From Kordia sp965224175 (lineage in GTDB: Bacteria > Bacteroidota > Bacteroidia > Flavobacteriales > Flavobacteriaceae), in contig NZ_OZ245041.1 of the NCBI RefSeq assembly GCF_965224175.1, positions 806,001-870,000 of the forward strand: a stretch of DNA of 64,000 nucleotides, read 5' to 3'. The position numbers were made by a program, and so were the translations under genes. Numbering within the stretch: the first letter of the stretch is position 1; each line of letters starts with the position of its first letter. The notes beneath the pieces were generated by a model. The model had not been told where the DNA came from. It ran no database searches and saw nothing but the letters and a program-made list of their open reading frames with translations. Shown piece after piece: positions 18,529 to 27,121 of this stretch.

Positions 18529-18945
18529 TTATGTAATTTTAAATATATCTTCTTCGTTTTTAAAACTTTTGAATTCTACTTTATAGCCATTAGGATCCGT
18601 CACAAAAAAGGAAATATGTTCTCCTGCTTTGTCTTCTAAAAAAGTTACTTCTGTAGTAACTTCCATGTCCATTGAGAATAGCTTTGTGTAGAGTTTTCCC
18701 CAAGTTTCAGTATCAACAATAACTCCAAAGTGAAAAGATGGTAGTATTTGACCACTTAAACGATAATTTTTAAAATCAAAATTAAAAGAACCTGCGTTGG
18801 TAAATGTTAATTGATTTCCGTACAAATTGATATCAAGCCATGTATCTGTTCCGCGTCCCTGAGTTGCTCCCAGAATGTCCACATAGAATTCTTTTATTTT
18901 TTGAATGTCATCACATGGCAATGCGAGATGGAATACTGCTTTCAT
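18529..18945 (-). CDS. VOC-family protein (glyoxalase/dioxygenase superfamily)
   Basis: 138 residues in the beta-alpha-beta-beta-beta pattern of the vicinal-oxygen-chelate fold: FHLALPCDDIQKIKEFYVDILG at the N-terminus and FFVTDPNGYKVEFKSF at the C-terminus, with His6 and a late Glu as likely metal ligands. The substrate cannot be told from sequence. The start overlaps the NUDIX gene by 35 nt, so the two are co-transcribed. Confidence 0.8.
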   Translation of the reverse strand: MKAVFHLALPCDDIQKIKEFYVDILGATQGRGTDTWLDINLYGNQLTFTNAGSFNFDFKNYRLSGQILPSFHFGVIVDTETWGKLYTKLFSMDMEVTTEVTFLEDKAGEHISFFVTDPNGYKVEFKSFKNEEDIFKIT

Positions 18946-19363
18946 AAGTATTTGATTTTACTTTCTTTTTATATTTGCTTTTAAAATATTTTTTTACTGC
19001 ATTTTTATCTTCTTTATCTAAAAAGGGCAATGCATCTTCCCAATAACACCAATATACATCTTGAAACTTTTCTGTTTCTACTACTTTGAATAAGTTTGTT
19101 TTTACCGTAGTTACAAAATGATGCTTTATAATTGTTATGACTTGTTTGTTTTTCACTTTCGATATTACATGCACAAGTGTTTTTGAGTCTACATGTAAGC
19201 CAATTTCTTCTTTAGTTTCTCTTACTAAACTAGCTTCGAGTGATTCTTTACGCTTTTTTACGCCGCCAGCAAGTGTCAATTTTTTAGAGATATCTTTTTT
19301 TTCAATCACTAAAAGTTGATCTTTATTAACTGCTAGTAACCTTGTTTTCTCAATGATTTTCAT
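18911..19363 (-). CDS. NUDIX hydrolase
   Basis: 150 residues. The NUDIX box GGVKKRKESLEAS...RETKEEIGL fits the G-x5-E-x7-RE-U-x-EE-x-G-U signature, so it should bind a divalent metal and cleave a nucleoside diphosphate linked to some group X. The substrate is not evident. A strongly basic segment (KKYFKSKYKKKVK) near the C-terminus is unusual. Upstream gene of a pair with the overlapping VOC protein. Confidence 0.85.
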   Translation of the reverse strand: MKIIEKTRLLAVNKDQLLVIEKKDISKKLTLAGGVKKRKESLEASLVRETKEEIGLHVDSKTLVHVISKVKNKQVITIIKHHFVTTVKTNLFKVVETEKFQDVYWCYWEDALPFLDKEDKNAVKKYFKSKYKKKVKSNTYESSIPSRIAM

Positions 19364-19397
19364 AATTTATTTAAAAGTTTTATTAAACAAATAACAA

Positions 19398-19679
19398 TTA
19401 AACCATATCAGCACCTTCATCTACTAACTCCAACTCTAGCAATCTAAAAATGATAAAATCGTCATCATCTAAGTCTTTGATTATTTCTTCATAAGTAACA
19501 TTGAACGTTTCATGCAACATAGAACCATCTTTTAGATTGTATTCTTCCAAAATACTTTCTGAAATTTCTTCAAAAATTATTTTTTCTTCAAAGGAAAAAA
19601 TGAAAGTGTAGTATCCATTACTATAATTAATAAACACACCTTCTTCGCTTTTAATCTGTTGTGTTTCGTAATAGCTCAT
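19398..19679 (-). CDS. Small acidic hypothetical protein, paralogue of 24301-24603
   Basis: 93 residues, acidic, no signal peptide. Its core (FEEISESILEEYNL, then TFNVTYEEI, then a final beta-strand) lines up with the secreted 100-residue protein at 24301 (FQEVDKNVLKVYDL, then NFNVTYKTV, then a final strand), so they are probably cytoplasmic and exported versions of one small beta-sheet fold. It lies 16 nt downstream of the next minus-strand gene. Function unknown. Confidence 0.7.
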   Translation of the reverse strand: MSYYETQQIKSEEGVFINYSNGYYTFIFSFEEKIIFEEISESILEEYNLKDGSMLHETFNVTYEEIIKDLDDDDFIIFRLLELELVDEGADMV

Positions 19680-19695
19680 GTGTAATACATTTTAG

Positions 19696-20004
19696 TTAAT
19701 AATTGTCTTCTGGAAATGGTGATTTTACCGCAGTAGGATCATCATCGTCATAATCTGTATAATCGTCTTCATCATAGTCTTTCATGGTCTTTTCAAGCTT
19801 TACACTAACTTTAACCAAGTATTTTGTATCGCCCGAAATCACTTCTACAGCTTCTACTGATTCGCCTTTAGCATTTTTGAATTTTATGATATGAAAGTCG
19901 TCATAGCCATCAGGATATTTTTCTACCAAAAGCCCTAATATTTCAGGTGTTAACTTTTTAAAGTCAACAATGACGCGTTTTAAATTGTCTTTTTGCGGTT
20001 TCAC
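19696..20004 (-). CDS. Conserved hypothetical protein downstream of the polyamine genes
   Basis: 102 residues. A compact N-terminal domain contains LGLLVEKYPDGYDDFHIIKFKNAKGE and EAVEV, a sequence type I have seen in many flavobacteria, sometimes labelled DNA primase without good reason. It ends in a highly acidic tail (DYDEDDYTDYDDDD). It follows the deoxyhypusine-synthase-like gene by 20 nt and is probably in the same transcript. Function unknown. Confidence 0.75.
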   Translation of the reverse strand: MKPQKDNLKRVIVDFKKLTPEILGLLVEKYPDGYDDFHIIKFKNAKGESVEAVEVISGDTKYLVKVSVKLEKTMKDYDEDDYTDYDDDDPTAVKSPFPEDNY

Positions 20005-20024
20005 AGTTTGTTGTTTTATTTGGG

Positions 20025-20999
20025 TTACATTTTTAATAGATAGGCAAATATGAGCGGTGCTACAATGGTTGCATCACTTTCTATGATAAATTTTGGTGTA
20101 TCAATAGCTAGTTTTCCCCATGTTATTTTCTCGTTTGGTACAGCACCAGAATACGAACCGTAACTTGTAGTTGAGTCGCTTATTTGACAGAAATAGTTCC
20201 AAAATGGCGTGTCTGTTCGTTCCATGTCTTGATATAACATCGGCACAACGCAGATTGGAAAATCACCTGCAATTCCTCCACCGATTTGAAAGAATCCGAT
20301 ACCATTTTCTGAGTTTTCCGTGTACCAATCTGCCAAAAACGTCATGTATTCAATGCCCGATTTCATTGTAGAAGCTTTTAATTCGCCTTTCATTACGTAG
20401 CTTGCAAAAATATTTCCCATTGTACTGTCTTCCCATCCAGGACACACAATTGGCAAGTTTTTTTCCGCAGCAGCGTACATCCAAGAGTCTTTTAAATCAA
20501 TTTCATAATATTCTTCCAATACACCCGACAATAACATTTTGTACATGTATTCATGTGGTAAATAACGCTCGCCATTTGCTTCTGCATCTTTCCATATTTT
20601 ATAGATGTGACTTTGTAATCTGCGGAACGCTTCATCTTCAGGAATGCAAGTATCTGTGACGCGATTTAAGCCTTTTTCAAGTAAATTCCATTCGTCTTGT
20701 GGTGTTAAATCACGATAGTTTGGTACACGTTTGTAATGTGAATGTGCCACCAAGTTCATAATGTCTTCCTCCAAATTAGCTCCTGTACACGAAATGATAT
20801 GTACTTTGTCTTGACGAATCATTTCAGCAAAGATTTTCCCTAATTCTGCGGTACTCATTGCCCCTGCTAGAGAAACTAGCATTTTTGAGCCCTTTGCTAA
20901 GTTATCTTCATATCCTTTTGCAGCATCTACCAAAGAAGCTGCATTAAAGTGTAAGAAGTATTTTTCTATAAATTGTGTAATAGTGGCGTTAGTCTTCAT
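20025..20999 (-). CDS. Deoxyhypusine synthase-like protein
   Basis: 324 residues of the deoxyhypusine synthase family. The NAD-binding and active-site features are recognisable: SLAGAMSTAELG, IISCTGANLEED, and TWGKLAIDTPK, in which Lys296 matches the lysine that forms the covalent intermediate in the eukaryotic enzyme. Bacteria lack the eIF5A substrate, and bacterial members have been linked to homospermidine-type chemistry, moving an aminobutyl group from spermidine or putrescine. The gene overlaps agmatinase by 11 nt, so it probably acts on polyamines made by the two upstream enzymes. Exact product unknown. Confidence 0.88.
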   Translation of the reverse strand: MKTNATITQFIEKYFLHFNAASLVDAAKGYEDNLAKGSKMLVSLAGAMSTAELGKIFAEMIRQDKVHIISCTGANLEEDIMNLVAHSHYKRVPNYRDLTPQDEWNLLEKGLNRVTDTCIPEDEAFRRLQSHIYKIWKDAEANGERYLPHEYMYKMLLSGVLEEYYEIDLKDSWMYAAAEKNLPIVCPGWEDSTMGNIFASYVMKGELKASTMKSGIEYMTFLADWYTENSENGIGFFQIGGGIAGDFPICVVPMLYQDMERTDTPFWNYFCQISDSTTSYGSYSGAVPNEKITWGKLAIDTPKFIIESDATIVAPLIFAYLLKM

Positions 21000-21936
21000 C
21001 TTCGTCTTCGTTATATTTTAAACGGTTGATTTTGTTTTCGTTTGCTGTTTTGTATAGGTTTTCATTTTCTTCATCTTCATCTTGCTCCAAAAATTTATAG
21101 CTTAACATTTTATAGTATAGTTTCGCCGCTAAAAAATCTGAGGACTTATCCGTTGGATTTGGACAGAGTTCCACAATATCAAATCCTACTACATTTTTTT
21201 CTTCAAATACGCGTCTTAAAAACTCTAGCGTTTCATACCAAAATAAACCACCAGGTTCAGGCGTTCCTGTTGATGGCATAATGGAGGAATCAAAGGCATC
21301 CAAATCAAATGTGATGTATACTATATCTGTCATGGCTTCAATGGCATTGTCCATCCAATAATCATCGTTTGCCATGTCGTGCGCAAAAAACACATTGTCT
21401 TCGTTCATTTCTGTACGTTCTATTGCATCCATGCTACGAATCCCAACTTGCACTAAATTTGTATTTTGATTCGCTTCATATAATGCGCAGGCATGATTAT
21501 ACTTAGAACCTTCATATTCTTTACGTAAATCAGCATGTGCATCAATTTGTAAAACAGTGAGGTTGTGAAAGCATTCGTCAAAAGCACGCATTGCACCAAT
21601 GGAAATCGAATGTTCTCCACCAATTAAAGTCACGAATTTGTTACGTTTGATATTTGTTTTGGTTACTTCGTGTACTGCATTTACCATAGCTTCTGGCGAT
21701 TCGTCTTCGGTAATTGCATCCGCTAGATATATCCCTTGTTTATATACTTCGCTATCCGTTTCAATGTCGTATAATTCCATGTTTTCAGAAGCGTGTAAAA
21801 AAGCTTTTGGTCCTTTATCCGCACCTTTTCCCCATGTACTTGTTCCATCATAAGAAACAGGGATTAACGTAATTTTTGAGGTTTCAAAGTTTGCGTATGC
21901 GTCAGGAATACCTGCGTATGTTTTTTTAGTTTTCAT
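20989..21936 (-). CDS. speB: Agmatinase
   Basis: 315 residues from the ATG at 21936 (MKTKKTYAGIPD); a TTG 30 nt upstream is an unlikely start. It has the ureohydrolase metal-binding motifs GGEHSIS, DAHADLR and FDLDAFD, each supplying ligands for the dinuclear manganese centre. Its position directly after arginine decarboxylase says the substrate is agmatine, giving putrescine and urea, rather than arginine. It starts 26 nt after the decarboxylase stop and overlaps the next gene by 11 nt. An acidic C-terminal tail (QDEDEENEN, NEDEDED) is a common feature of this lineage. Confidence 0.9.
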   Translation of the reverse strand: MKTKKTYAGIPDAYANFETSKITLIPVSYDGTSTWGKGADKGPKAFLHASENMELYDIETDSEVYKQGIYLADAITEDESPEAMVNAVHEVTKTNIKRNKFVTLIGGEHSISIGAMRAFDECFHNLTVLQIDAHADLRKEYEGSKYNHACALYEANQNTNLVQVGIRSMDAIERTEMNEDNVFFAHDMANDDYWMDNAIEAMTDIVYITFDLDAFDSSIMPSTGTPEPGGLFWYETLEFLRRVFEEKNVVGFDIVELCPNPTDKSSDFLAAKLYYKMLSYKFLEQDEDEENENLYKTANENKINRLKYNEDEDED

Positions 21937-21962
21937 TTTTTTTAAATTGTGAATACTTCTTT

Positions 21963-23432
21963 TCAAGATGTAATGGTTTGTTCAGTTTGAATAACTTTTT
22001 CTCTTTCTGTATTTGTAAGCGTATTGTTGATTCCGAAATCATATCCTAATAGCGATAGTAATTTTTCGGAAGTTTGTTGTTCTGAAAATAAGCAAGTTAC
22101 TAGGTTTCCATCTTCATCACGATCAATTAGAATGTGTTTAGGCTGTGGAATTAAGCAATGTTGTAATCCGCCAAATCCACCTATGGTTTCTTGGTACGCT
22201 CCAGTATTAAAAAAGCCGATATATAATGACTTTTCTTTACTATATTTTGGTAAATAAATCGCGTTCATGTGTTGTTCACTATTGTAATAATCGTCACTAT
22301 CGCAGGTTAATCCGCCTAATAAAACTCGCTCATATTCTTTTTGCCATCCGTTGATTGGCAACATGACAAAGCGTTTGTTGATTGCCCATGTATCTGGCAT
22401 TGTGGTAATGAATGACGAATTGATCATGTTCCATTTTTCACGATCGTTTTGTTGTTTTTGGTATAACACTTCATAGATTGCGCCACCGCTTTCGCCCACG
22501 GTAAAACTTCCAAATTCTGTAAAAATATTGGGAACTGTTACACCAGCTTCATCACAAGTTTGTTTGATTTGTTGTATAATCTCATCAATCATGTATTGAT
22601 AATCATAATCAAACGCTAACGAATTTTTGATTGGAAAACCACCGCCAATATTTAAGCTGTCTAACGATGGACATACTTTTTTTAGGTTTACATATACTTT
22701 CATACATTTCAACAATTCGTTCCAATAATATGCAGTGTCACGAATTCCAGTATTGATGAAAAAGTGTAACATTTTAAGTGTTACTTTTGGATTATCTTTG
22801 ATATCTCTATTGTAAAAAGGCACAATATTTTTATAGCCAATTCCCAAACGAGACGTATAAAACTCAAACTTTGGTTCTTCTTCTGAAGCAATTCGGATTC
22901 CGATGTTGTAGTTTCCGTTAATTTCTTCACTCAATAAGCTAATTTCTTCATAGTTGTCAATAATAGGAATACAGTTTTCATGTCCGTTATTGATAAGCCT
23001 TCCAATATTTTTTACATATTGGTCACGTTTGAAACCATTACTAATCACAAAGGTTTTATCTGTAATTTTCCCTTGCGCTTTTAAGTTTTCCACAATATCA
23101 ATGTCAAATGCAGAGGATGTTTCTATATGAATATCATTCTTTAACGCTTCATTCAATACATGCTTAAAATGTGAACTTTTGGTACAATAACAATAGTTGT
23201 AATTCCCTGCGTAGTTGTATTTTTCTATCGCGTTGGCAAACCATGTTTGAGCATTGTTAATATTTTCCGATATTTTTGGTAGGTACGTAAATTTTAAAGG
23301 CGCACCGTATTCGGCAATGAGCTTAGAAAGGTCAATACCGTGAAATTGTAATTGTTTTTTTTCATCAAGCTTGAATTCTTTTTGAGGAAAATCAAATGTT
23401 TGCTCGATGAGATCAATATATTTAGTTTTCAT
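21963..23432 (-). CDS. speA: Biosynthetic arginine decarboxylase
   Basis: 489 residues of the fold-III (alanine-racemase-like) PLP decarboxylases. The PLP lysine is Lys85 in NYCYCTKSSHF. The glycine-rich phosphate loop is LNIGGGFPI, and CDSDD is the motif with the second-subunit active-site cysteine. It converts arginine to agmatine with release of CO2, the first step of the operon. It is shorter than the E. coli SpeA (about 650 residues) but of the size usual in flavobacteria. It has a long leader (about 290 nt) with a structured RNA and a terminator-like hairpin, which suggests control by attenuation. Confidence 0.9.
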   Translation of the reverse strand: MKTKYIDLIEQTFDFPQKEFKLDEKKQLQFHGIDLSKLIAEYGAPLKFTYLPKISENINNAQTWFANAIEKYNYAGNYNYCYCTKSSHFKHVLNEALKNDIHIETSSAFDIDIVENLKAQGKITDKTFVISNGFKRDQYVKNIGRLINNGHENCIPIIDNYEEISLLSEEINGNYNIGIRIASEEEPKFEFYTSRLGIGYKNIVPFYNRDIKDNPKVTLKMLHFFINTGIRDTAYYWNELLKCMKVYVNLKKVCPSLDSLNIGGGFPIKNSLAFDYDYQYMIDEIIQQIKQTCDEAGVTVPNIFTEFGSFTVGESGGAIYEVLYQKQQNDREKWNMINSSFITTMPDTWAINKRFVMLPINGWQKEYERVLLGGLTCDSDDYYNSEQHMNAIYLPKYSKEKSLYIGFFNTGAYQETIGGFGGLQHCLIPQPKHILIDRDEDGNLVTCLFSEQQTSEKLLSLLGYDFGINNTLTNTEREKVIQTEQTITS

Positions 23433-23520
23433 TCTGAAAATGAATTAAAAAATTAAAGAAATGATAGCGTTTGCTATAAATAGCAATTAATTTGAATAAA
23501 GAATTGAGTTCCTCAAATAC

Positions 23521-23545
23521 GAAAAACAAATGCCGTAAAAGGCAT
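23521..23545 (-). terminator. Terminator-like hairpin in the speA leader (possible attenuator)
   Basis: On the minus strand ATGCC-TTTTAC-GGCAT (stem 23545-23530) is followed by TTGTTTTTC (23529-23521). The stem is only 5 bp, so termination would be weak alone. It lies between the structured element and the speA ATG. Confidence 0.4.
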
Positions 23546-23583
23546 GAAAGTGCGTTGTAATAGACACTTGAAAGTATGTTCTG

Positions 23584-23672
23584 TTTCAGAAGTCAGCCTG
23601 AGAATTCGGCGTCTTATACGTAAGACAGCTTTTGGAGTAGACTTCTTTATGCTCCTAAGCCCGAATCTGAAA
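23584..23672 (-). ncRNA. Candidate cis-regulatory structured RNA upstream of speA
   Basis: Paired segments, found by eye: P1 ATTCGG (23604-23609) with CCGAAT (23661-23666); P2 GTCTTA with TAAGAC (23611-23616, 23621-23626) closing a 4-nt loop; P3 GCTT..GGAG (23628-23637) with CTCC.AAGC (23652-23660). Together they form a three-way junction with almost no unpaired joints. The P3 loop holds GACTTCT (23640-23646), a perfect 7-bp match to AGAAGTC (23588-23594) outside P1, giving a pseudoknot. TTTCAGA (minus, 23672-23666) can also pair with TCTGAAA (minus, 23590-23584) and would compete with it. It lies 150-240 nt upstream of the speA ATG and about 55 nt after a promoter box. I do not recognise it as a known riboswitch class. 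Confidence 0.6.
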
Positions 23673-23725
23673 AAGGTATTCATTTATGTAGGCAATGCGT
23701 TCTGTTTATAAACTCATTTACTAAA

Positions 23726-23733
23726 CAAACATA
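23726..23733 (-). promoter_or_regulatory. Probable -7 promoter box of the speA operon (TATGTTTG)
   Basis: Fits the Bacteroidetes TAnnTTTG -7 consensus on the minus strand. A TTTTTTG stretch lies 15 nt upstream, closer than the ideal 19-21. Transcription would begin near 23719, so the structured RNA falls inside the transcript. Confidence 0.45.
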
Positions 23734-24300
23734 GTAAAAAAATGTATTCAAAAAACTTTTTTTGATTTTTTTAAATAAATTCTCAAAAAATAATAAGAGA
23801 GATTAAAATATTTATAGCTCAAGCTTGATTTTGTTGTCAATATCAAAAAAAGAAAATATTTTAAAATTTTTGTGATAAATGTTTGGTGTATTTAATTTTT
23901 AACTACTTTAGTTTCGCTTTTAGCTAATATAATGAAAACTATATGTAATTTCGGGTGGTTAGAAATTAGGAAGTCAAATCTAACTACAGCTTATGGAATA
24001 AGTAACCGAAATGTAAAGCTAACTTCCGTTAAACACTTCATTTTAAAATATGTAGACGCCATTCTTGTCGTCACAATGCTTCGTTTGTAATTTTTTTGAC
24101 GCTTTAAGAAATACAAGCACATACAATTTTATATAATCACAATAACCATTAATTGTTTATTTCAACTTTTTTAAGAAAGATAAATACAATGTCATGTATT
24201 GTAATTACTAGGAATTAGTGATTTACTAGAGTAATCCGATCTCAATTTGACATAGGCTATCGGAGTTTAGCATTTATAAATATTTTAAAACAAAAAAACA
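23734..24300. other. 567-nt gene-poor stretch between the speA promoter and 24301
   Basis: Nothing clear is encoded. A 52-codon frame at 23932-24090 was judged unlikely. Two short inverted repeats lie at about 24183-24234 (AATACA...TGTATT and ATTACT...AGTAAT). TTTG at 24246-24249 followed 18 nt later by TAGCATTT is a possible promoter for the gene at 24301. Confidence 0.45.
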
Positions 24301-24603
24301 ATGAAAACAATCACAATAATTATCTCAACTGTAGCAGTATTTTTTATGACAACCTATCAAAATACTACTGTAGAAGCTACGTATGATGGCTACGAAGATG
24401 GCGTTTACTATTTTACAGACAGTAATGATGAAACACTAGAATTTCAAGAAGTTGATAAGAATGTTTTGAAAGTATACGATCTGATGTCAAAGAAATTTGA
24501 AAACAAAAACTTTAATGTAACCTATAAAACCGTTGAAGAGGAGGACGAGGAAGGAGATTCGTATACTACATATGTCATCACAGCTTTAAAATTAACGGAA
24601 TAA
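24301..24603 (+). CDS. Small secreted acidic protein, paralogue of 19398-19679
   Basis: 100 residues with an N-terminal hydrophobic signal (MKTITIIISTVAVFFMTTY) and a small acidic mature domain. The core FQEVDKNVLKVYDL...NFNVTYKTV matches the cytoplasmic 93-residue protein at 19398-19679. Expected in periplasm or medium; no lipobox. It is 83 nt upstream of the ATP-grasp cluster on the same strand, with a short GC-poor gap, so co-transcription is possible but not certain. Function unknown. Confidence 0.7.
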   Translation: MKTITIIISTVAVFFMTTYQNTTVEATYDGYEDGVYYFTDSNDETLEFQEVDKNVLKVYDLMSKKFENKNFNVTYKTVEEEDEEGDSYTTYVITALKLTE

Positions 24604-24686
24604 TAAATTAAAATATTCATGTTAGAGAGTAGCAATATTCCCTAGCATGAATAAATATATAAAAACACTAAAAATAATTAATCAAA

Positions 24687-26114
24687 ATGATTGTCAATCC
24701 AAATGATTTTGAGCCAACAGATCACTGGTATCCTAAAGCTTTAAATGCTACTATTCACCCAATGGTAAAGTTCTTTTTTAACCTAGATAGGGATTTAATT
24801 GTTACGCGCTATTGTCACTTACATCCATCTGTAAATAAAGATAAATTAAGAGAAGTTCTCAACTACAGGTGCAAGTATTTCCAATGGGGTGGAGCTGATT
24901 TACTAAATGTAACTTCCTCTGGTGGAAAACGTCAAATGGTAGTGATTGAAAATAATTCCTGTCCTTCAGGTCAAAAATCCATGCCTTTGTTAGACGATAA
25001 TGATGAGCAGGGAAGTTATCGCTTAATGGTAGAACGCACATTTAAACCGTACATCAAAAAGATAAAAAATGTAAAAGGTAATTTAGCGGTTATCTATGAT
25101 AAAAATGAAATTGAAGTATTTGGCTATGCAAAGGTTATTGCAGATGTCATGAAAGAGTCTGTACATTGTATTGCGTTTCACAAAGACGATCCAGATCCCA
25201 AAGTGTTTTTTGAAGATGGTATCATGTATATAAAAACTGATGAAAATGAAAAACCTATTCCAATTCGTGCTGCATTTCGTTACTTAACACAAAAACCGTG
25301 GAATAGACTTCCATTGAACACGAAGACAAAGATTTTGAACCCTTCGATTGTATGCTTGGCTGGTGGGCGTAATAAAATGGTTGCCGCAAAAGCGTATGAC
25401 ATTTTTAATGCCGAATTGAAACCTTTTGGCTTGAAAATAAACACTCCTGAAACCATTTGGGATGTACGAAAAGAAGAAATTCCATTATGGGTAAATAAGT
25501 TGGGCGGACAAGCAGTGATTAAAGTTCCCTATAGCAATGCTGGACAAGGTGTTTATACTATTATCAATGAAAAAGAATTAGAGGATTTTATGGAGTTAGA
25601 GTTTGATTATGATTTATTTATCATTCAAAGTTTGATTGGAAATTCTAATTGGAGTAGCGTTACTTCTTCAGGAAAATTGTATCATGTGGGAATGATTCCA
25701 AACCTAAAAAACGAAACTTATATTGCCGATGTACGATTGATGGTAAGTTCCACAAAAAAGGGTATTTTACCCTTGGTAGCTTATGCACGTAGAGCGAAAG
25801 CACCGCTAAAAGACCATATTGATGGCGGTTCGGATAGTTGGGAAATGTTAGGAACAAACCTTTCCTATAAAGAAAAAGATGGTTCTTGGGGAAGTGATGC
25901 AAAAAGATTATTGTTAATGGATAGACGCGATTTCAACAAGTTAGGTTTAGGCTTAGATGATTTGATTGAAGCATACATTCAAACAGTTTTATCAACAGTT
26001 GCAATTGATAAAATGGCAAAAACATTGATCAATACTAAAGGTGTTTTTAAGTTTGATCTTTTCAAAAGTTTGAATAATGACCAAAGTTTATTGGATGAAA
26101 TTAAAATTCATTAA
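24687..26114 (+). CDS. ATP-grasp ligase, unknown substrate
   Basis: 475 residues, soluble. The ATP-grasp fold is suggested by GGQAVIKVPYSNAGQGVYTI (nucleotide-binding loop, about 273-292), IIQSLIGNSNW, and YIADVRLMVSS with the metal-binding region that follows. The N-terminal 200 residues (VIENNSCPSGQKSMP) are not known to me. ATP-grasp enzymes join a carboxylate to an amine or thiol through an acyl-phosphate. The stop overlaps the ATG of the next ATP-grasp gene (ATGA), so the two work together, presumably in sequential couplings. Substrate cannot be read from sequence. Confidence 0.7.
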   Translation: MIVNPNDFEPTDHWYPKALNATIHPMVKFFFNLDRDLIVTRYCHLHPSVNKDKLREVLNYRCKYFQWGGADLLNVTSSGGKRQMVVIENNSCPSGQKSMPLLDDNDEQGSYRLMVERTFKPYIKKIKNVKGNLAVIYDKNEIEVFGYAKVIADVMKESVHCIAFHKDDPDPKVFFEDGIMYIKTDENEKPIPIRAAFRYLTQKPWNRLPLNTKTKILNPSIVCLAGGRNKMVAAKAYDIFNAELKPFGLKINTPETIWDVRKEEIPLWVNKLGGQAVIKVPYSNAGQGVYTIINEKELEDFMELEFDYDLFIIQSLIGNSNWSSVTSSGKLYHVGMIPNLKNETYIADVRLMVSSTKKGILPLVAYARRAKAPLKDHIDGGSDSWEMLGTNLSYKEKDGSWGSDAKRLLLMDRRDFNKLGLGLDDLIEAYIQTVLSTVAIDKMAKTLINTKGVFKFDLFKSLNNDQSLLDEIKIH

Positions 26115-27121
26115 TGAAAAAGTTTAGCATTCTTATTTTAACCGATCACAGCGCGCATACTATTGAAAATTCACTTTACATTATGGCACGTGAAATGGTG
26201 CAACATGAACTTTGCGCTTCTTTGGATATCGCTTCATTAGGTGTTTCTGAAAATAACTTGTTTTTAGAAAATAGATCAATTGATTCTTTATGGGTAACAA
26301 CTATTGATGCTACTTTTAAGTTTACTAAAAATGGTGCTTTTTTTAAAGAGAAATACTGTAAAAAAGTAGTTGCTGAATATGATATTATTTGGTTACGATT
26401 GCCACCTCCATTATCAAAAGAACAACTTGGTTTTTTGGGAGAAATATTCAAAAATCAAATTATTATTAACCAACCTTCAGGAATTGAAATAGCAGGAACT
26501 AAAAAGTATTTGTTGAATTTTCCTGAATTATGTCCTCCTATGCGATTATGTAAAACTGTGGATGACATTATTGATTTTACAGAGACTCATAAGGAAATTG
26601 TTTTAAAACCTATCAATTCCTACGGAGGAAAAGGTATTATAAAATTAAATAACGAACTTGTTTGGGTAGGAAATGAAAAAACGCCAAAATATTCCTTTTT
26701 AAAGGAATTGAATCAAAAAAATATTGAATATCTGGCAGTTAAATATCTTAAAAAAGTACACAAAGGAGACAAAAGAATCGTAGTTATCAATGGTAAAATT
26801 ATTGGTGCAACATTACGATTACCTGCTTCTAATTCGTGGTTGTGTAATATTTCTAGTGGAGGTTCTTCTGTTGACACACGAATTACAACTGAAGAAAAGA
26901 ATATTGTTAAAAAAATAAACCCTTTTTTAAAGGAATTAGGAATTGGAATGTACGGAATTGATACACTAACTAACGATGAAGGGAAAAGAATTCTCTCCGA
27001 AATCAACGTCACAAGTGTTGGAGGAATCTATCAATTTCACAAAAATAAAGGAATTACAGTTGTTCAAGAAGCTGTAAATGAATTAATGAATTTTATTATA
27101 GAAAAAACAAATGAAAAATGA
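26114..27121 (+). CDS. ATP-grasp ligase, glutathione-synthetase/RimK-like
   Basis: 335 residues with GshB-like organisation: an N-terminal domain with AEYDIIWLRLPPPLSKEQ and IINQPSGIEIAGTKKYLLNF (compare the N-P-x-G-x-x-x-x-x-K pattern), a central IVLKPINSYGGKGIIKL ATP loop, and the metal-binding end ILSEINVTSVGGIYQ, which parallels the E-I-N-x-T-S-P-x-G of glutathione synthetases. No glutamate-cysteine ligase is near, so it is more likely to act on another peptide-like or amino-acid substrate. It overlaps both neighbours (1 nt upstream, 11 nt downstream). Confidence 0.8.
   Translation: MKKFSILILTDHSAHTIENSLYIMAREMVQHELCASLDIASLGVSENNLFLENRSIDSLWVTTIDATFKFTKNGAFFKEKYCKKVVAEYDIIWLRLPPPLSKEQLGFLGEIFKNQIIINQPSGIEIAGTKKYLLNFPELCPPMRLCKTVDDIIDFTETHKEIVLKPINSYGGKGIIKLNNELVWVGNEKTPKYSFLKELNQKNIEYLAVKYLKKVHKGDKRIVVINGKIIGATLRLPASNSWLCNISSGGSSVDTRITTEEKNIVKKINPFLKELGIGMYGIDTLTNDEGKRILSEINVTSVGGIYQFHKNKGITVVQEAVNELMNFIIEKTNEK

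Noticed and set aside
23584..23672. Hammerhead or other self-cleaving ribozyme
   Set aside because: The three-way junction suggested it, but the conserved CUGAUGA and GAAA core pieces are not in place on either strand.
23932..24090. 52-codon plus-strand frame MKTICNFGWLEIRKS...
   Set aside because: Composition is not protein-like for this genome, it has no promoter or partner and no recognisable feature.
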